DNA of 15,797 nucleotides from Crickella sp963642455. Its GTDB lineage: Bacteria; Bacillota; Clostridia; Peptostreptococcales; Anaerovoracaceae. The stretch is from assembly GCA_963642455.1 (NCBI GenBank), contig CAVIGM010000029.1, forward strand, positions 1 through 15,797. Direction: 5' to 3'. Of this stretch, positions 14,379-15,797 are shown in pieces (within the stretch, counting starts at the first letter, position 1; the number at the start of each line of letters is the position of its first letter). The notes under the pieces are model-generated. The model ran no database searches. It was not told the origin of the DNA and saw only the letters and a program-made list of their open reading frames with translations. Position numbers and translations under genes: made by a program.

Positions 14379-14909
14379 GCAATCAAATCGACGCTTTGCT
14401 ATATTGAGCATGACGGCAAATATCTCATGCTCTACCGCAATAAGAAGAAGGATGACCCGAATGCGGGCAAGTGGATTGGTGTAGGCGGCAAATTCAAACA
14501 GGGCGAATCAGCTCTTGACTGCGTCAAGCGTGAGGTCCGCGAGGAGACCGGAATCACGGATATCGACTTCATCTATCGAGGCCTTGTGCATTTCCGAGCT
14601 GATAAATGGGCGGACGAGGAAATGTACCTCTTCACAGCGAAGCTTGAGGCTACGTTGAAGAACCCTAAATGCGACGAGCTCGGCGAAGCCTGTGAGTTCT
14701 ACGAATGCGACGAGGGCGAGCTCAAATGGATTTCCAAAGACAGAATTCTCGAGCTTCCGCTCTGGGAGGGCGACCGATATTTTCTTAGAGAACTTCTAAG
14801 CAGCGAAGCAGGCGAGAAGCCTTTCGAAATGACTCTTCGTTACGAAGGCGAGAAACTCGTTTCCTTCAAATCGCAGCAACGAAACCACCTTGTTGACGCC
14901 ATTCAATAG
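14379..14909 (+). CDS. Nudix hydrolase, 8-oxo-dGTP diphosphatase-like (5' end in gap)
   Basis: 176 visible residues of a second Nudix hydrolase, of the larger type with the opening STLCYIEHDGKYLMLYRNKKK, then GKWIGVGGKF and a fully canonical Nudix box at 14487-14555 (GKFKQGE, seven residues, REVREETGI). This subgroup is annotated as 8-oxo-dGTP or purine NTP diphosphatase and is quite different from the MutT-like protein at the left end of the window. Only a few N-terminal residues and the start codon should be missing in the gap. Downstream of the box are WADEEMYLFTA and an acidic helix ending in ELKWISKDRILELPLWEGDRYFL, typical of the subgroup, with a tail of about 40 residues. A HAD-family gene follows after 22 bases, and a FAD oxidoreductase precedes it. 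The reading through the N run that joins it to the oxidoreductase should not be taken as a real fusion. Confidence 0.85.
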   Translation, partial: AIKSTLCYIEHDGKYLMLYRNKKKDDPNAGKWIGVGGKFKQGESALDCVKREVREETGITDIDFIYRGLVHFRADKWADEEMYLFTAKLEATLKNPKCDELGEACEFYECDEGELKWISKDRILELPLWEGDRYFLRELLSSEAGEKPFEMTLRYEGEKLVSFKSQQRNHLVDAIQ

Positions 14910-14931
14910 TTATAAATATAGGAGCATTAAT

Positions 14932-15795
14932 ATGACAACAAATAATGACAGCCGCCCGATTCTGGCGATTTGCTACGATTTCGACAAAACCCTTTCGCCA
15001 GACAATATGCAGGCGCAGGGCTATCTTCAGGAAATTCAATACGAGGACCAGAATGAATTCTGGGAGGAAGTGGGCGAACTTGCTAAGACAAACGAAATGG
15101 ATTCAGATCTCGCTTGGATGTACAAGATGATCAAGGATTCCCGCGGCAAGCTGATTCCAACAAGGCAGAAGCTCGAGGAGTACGGAGCCTCGATTGAGCT
15201 CAACCCTGGTGTCGAGGACTGGTTTGAGCGCGTCAATGCGTATGGCCAGGAGCACGGCGTTACTGTCGAGCATTACATCATTTCCTCGGGCATTCGCGAA
15301 ATGATAGAGGGCACTAAGCCCGCAAAAGAGGGCGCTTTTACAAAAATCTACGCAAGCTCTTTCCTCTACGATTCCGACGGTGTCGCAGTATGGCCTGCGC
15401 AGGTTGTTAATTATACGAACAAGACTCAGTACCTCTTCCGCATCTCCAAAGGCGTGCTTGATGTGACCGACAGAGGCGTGAATAACAAATTCAAGCTCTC
15501 GGAAATGCGCGTGCCTTTCCAGAATGTTGTCTACATTGGGGACAGCGAGACAGATGTGCCTTGCATGAAGCTCGTCAACAGTTACGGCGGTCATGCAATC
15601 GGTGTCTATGATGCGAATTCAAAGGACAAGAGCAAGGTTATGCAGATGCTCAAGGACAATAGAATCAGGTATTATGCACCTGCAGATTATAGGTCGGACA
15701 GCGAACTCGACTGTCTCATCAAGACTATCATCAGAAAAACAAAAGAAGATCATTCGCTTTTCGAGGTGCACCTGAACTGCAGCGACGAGCTGTAG
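14932..15795 (+). CDS. HAD-superfamily phosphatase
   Basis: A 287-residue haloacid dehalogenase-superfamily hydrolase, expected to remove phosphate from a small metabolite through an aspartyl-phosphate. Motif I is YDFDKTL (Asp16 nucleophile, Asp18), motif II is IISSG (about 116-120), and motif IV is YIGDSETDVP (201-210) with Asp204 and Asp208 for Mg2+. The region between motifs I and II (about residues 25-105) is a helical cap. The family is well conserved in clostridia and often labelled simply HAD hydrolase or phosphoserine phosphatase-like; the substrate is not known. The start at 14932 follows AGGAGC (14920-14925) by six bases. An in-frame TTG at 14890, inside the Nudix gene, lacks such a site. 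The gene is complete: its TAG stop is at 15793-15795, two bases before the window ends. Confidence 0.88.
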   Translation: MTTNNDSRPILAICYDFDKTLSPDNMQAQGYLQEIQYEDQNEFWEEVGELAKTNEMDSDLAWMYKMIKDSRGKLIPTRQKLEEYGASIELNPGVEDWFERVNAYGQEHGVTVEHYIISSGIREMIEGTKPAKEGAFTKIYASSFLYDSDGVAVWPAQVVNYTNKTQYLFRISKGVLDVTDRGVNNKFKLSEMRVPFQNVVYIGDSETDVPCMKLVNSYGGHAIGVYDANSKDKSKVMQMLKDNRIRYYAPADYRSDSELDCLIKTIIRKTKEDHSLFEVHLNCSDEL

Positions 15796-15797
15796 AG

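Noticed and set aside
12633..14909. A single 758-residue FAD oxidoreductase-Nudix fusion protein
   Set aside because: It is read through 67 N. The FAD domain reaches its normal C-terminal block before the gap and the Nudix domain starts at its usual N-terminus after it, so two genes are far more likely.

Overview
The window looks like a scaffold piece from an anaerobic, low-to-mid GC member of the Bacillota (class Clostridia). This rests on strong AGGAGG-type ribosome binding sites, compact transcription units ended by GC-stem/T-tract terminators, TTGACA/TATAAT promoters, and a set of conserved clostridial families (DUF1015, DUF1847, DUF2804, the COG2509-type FAD oxidoreductase, PrsW, NhaC). 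No RNA gene, insertion sequence, phage gene or CRISPR array was seen. Three runs of N (9861-9934, 12154-12624, 14312-14378) show it is a draft assembly, and all three fall in the right-hand gene string.

Left part (1-3760): the last codons of an upstream gene, a MutT-like Nudix hydrolase, then a convergent orphan gene of unknown function with its own promoter and a shared bidirectional terminator. Divergent from the orphan is an NhaC-type antiporter followed 45 bases later by a PrsW-family intramembrane protease. This unit ends at a bidirectional terminator shared with a convergent DUF1015 gene.

Middle part (3760-8720): DUF1015 (minus) and a class I/II PLP aminotransferase (plus) diverge from a 218-base region that carries a perfect 11-base inverted repeat and a 10-base tandem repeat. 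After the aminotransferase terminator comes a GC-rich, strongly structured non-coding stretch. It is followed by a UraA-type nucleobase permease translationally coupled to a small nitroreductase-family flavoprotein, which ends at a clear terminator.

Right part (8720-15797): a same-strand string of DUF2804, DUF1847 (Cys-rich), purine nucleoside phosphorylase, an HD-domain hydrolase, gap, FAD-dependent oxidoreductase, gap, a second Nudix hydrolase and a HAD-family phosphatase. Spacing is tight and one pair overlaps by 4 bases. The recognisable themes of the window are nucleobase uptake and nucleoside salvage (permease, phosphorylase), nucleotide-pool clean-up (two Nudix enzymes), HD/HAD phosphohydrolases and flavin redox enzymes.

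The most unusual sequence is short-period tandem repetition in the right part. A 25-base repeat carries the ribosome binding site of the DUF1847 gene. A perfect 10-base repeat at the 5' end of the FAD oxidoreductase gene supplies an ATG per copy. Eight consecutive degenerate 10-base units sit inside the same gene, each with TCGA at the same place, and encode a periodic Ser/Thr/Asn/Asp/Arg insert in the enzyme. Two of the three gaps begin or end in such repeats, so the missing sequence is probably more of the same.
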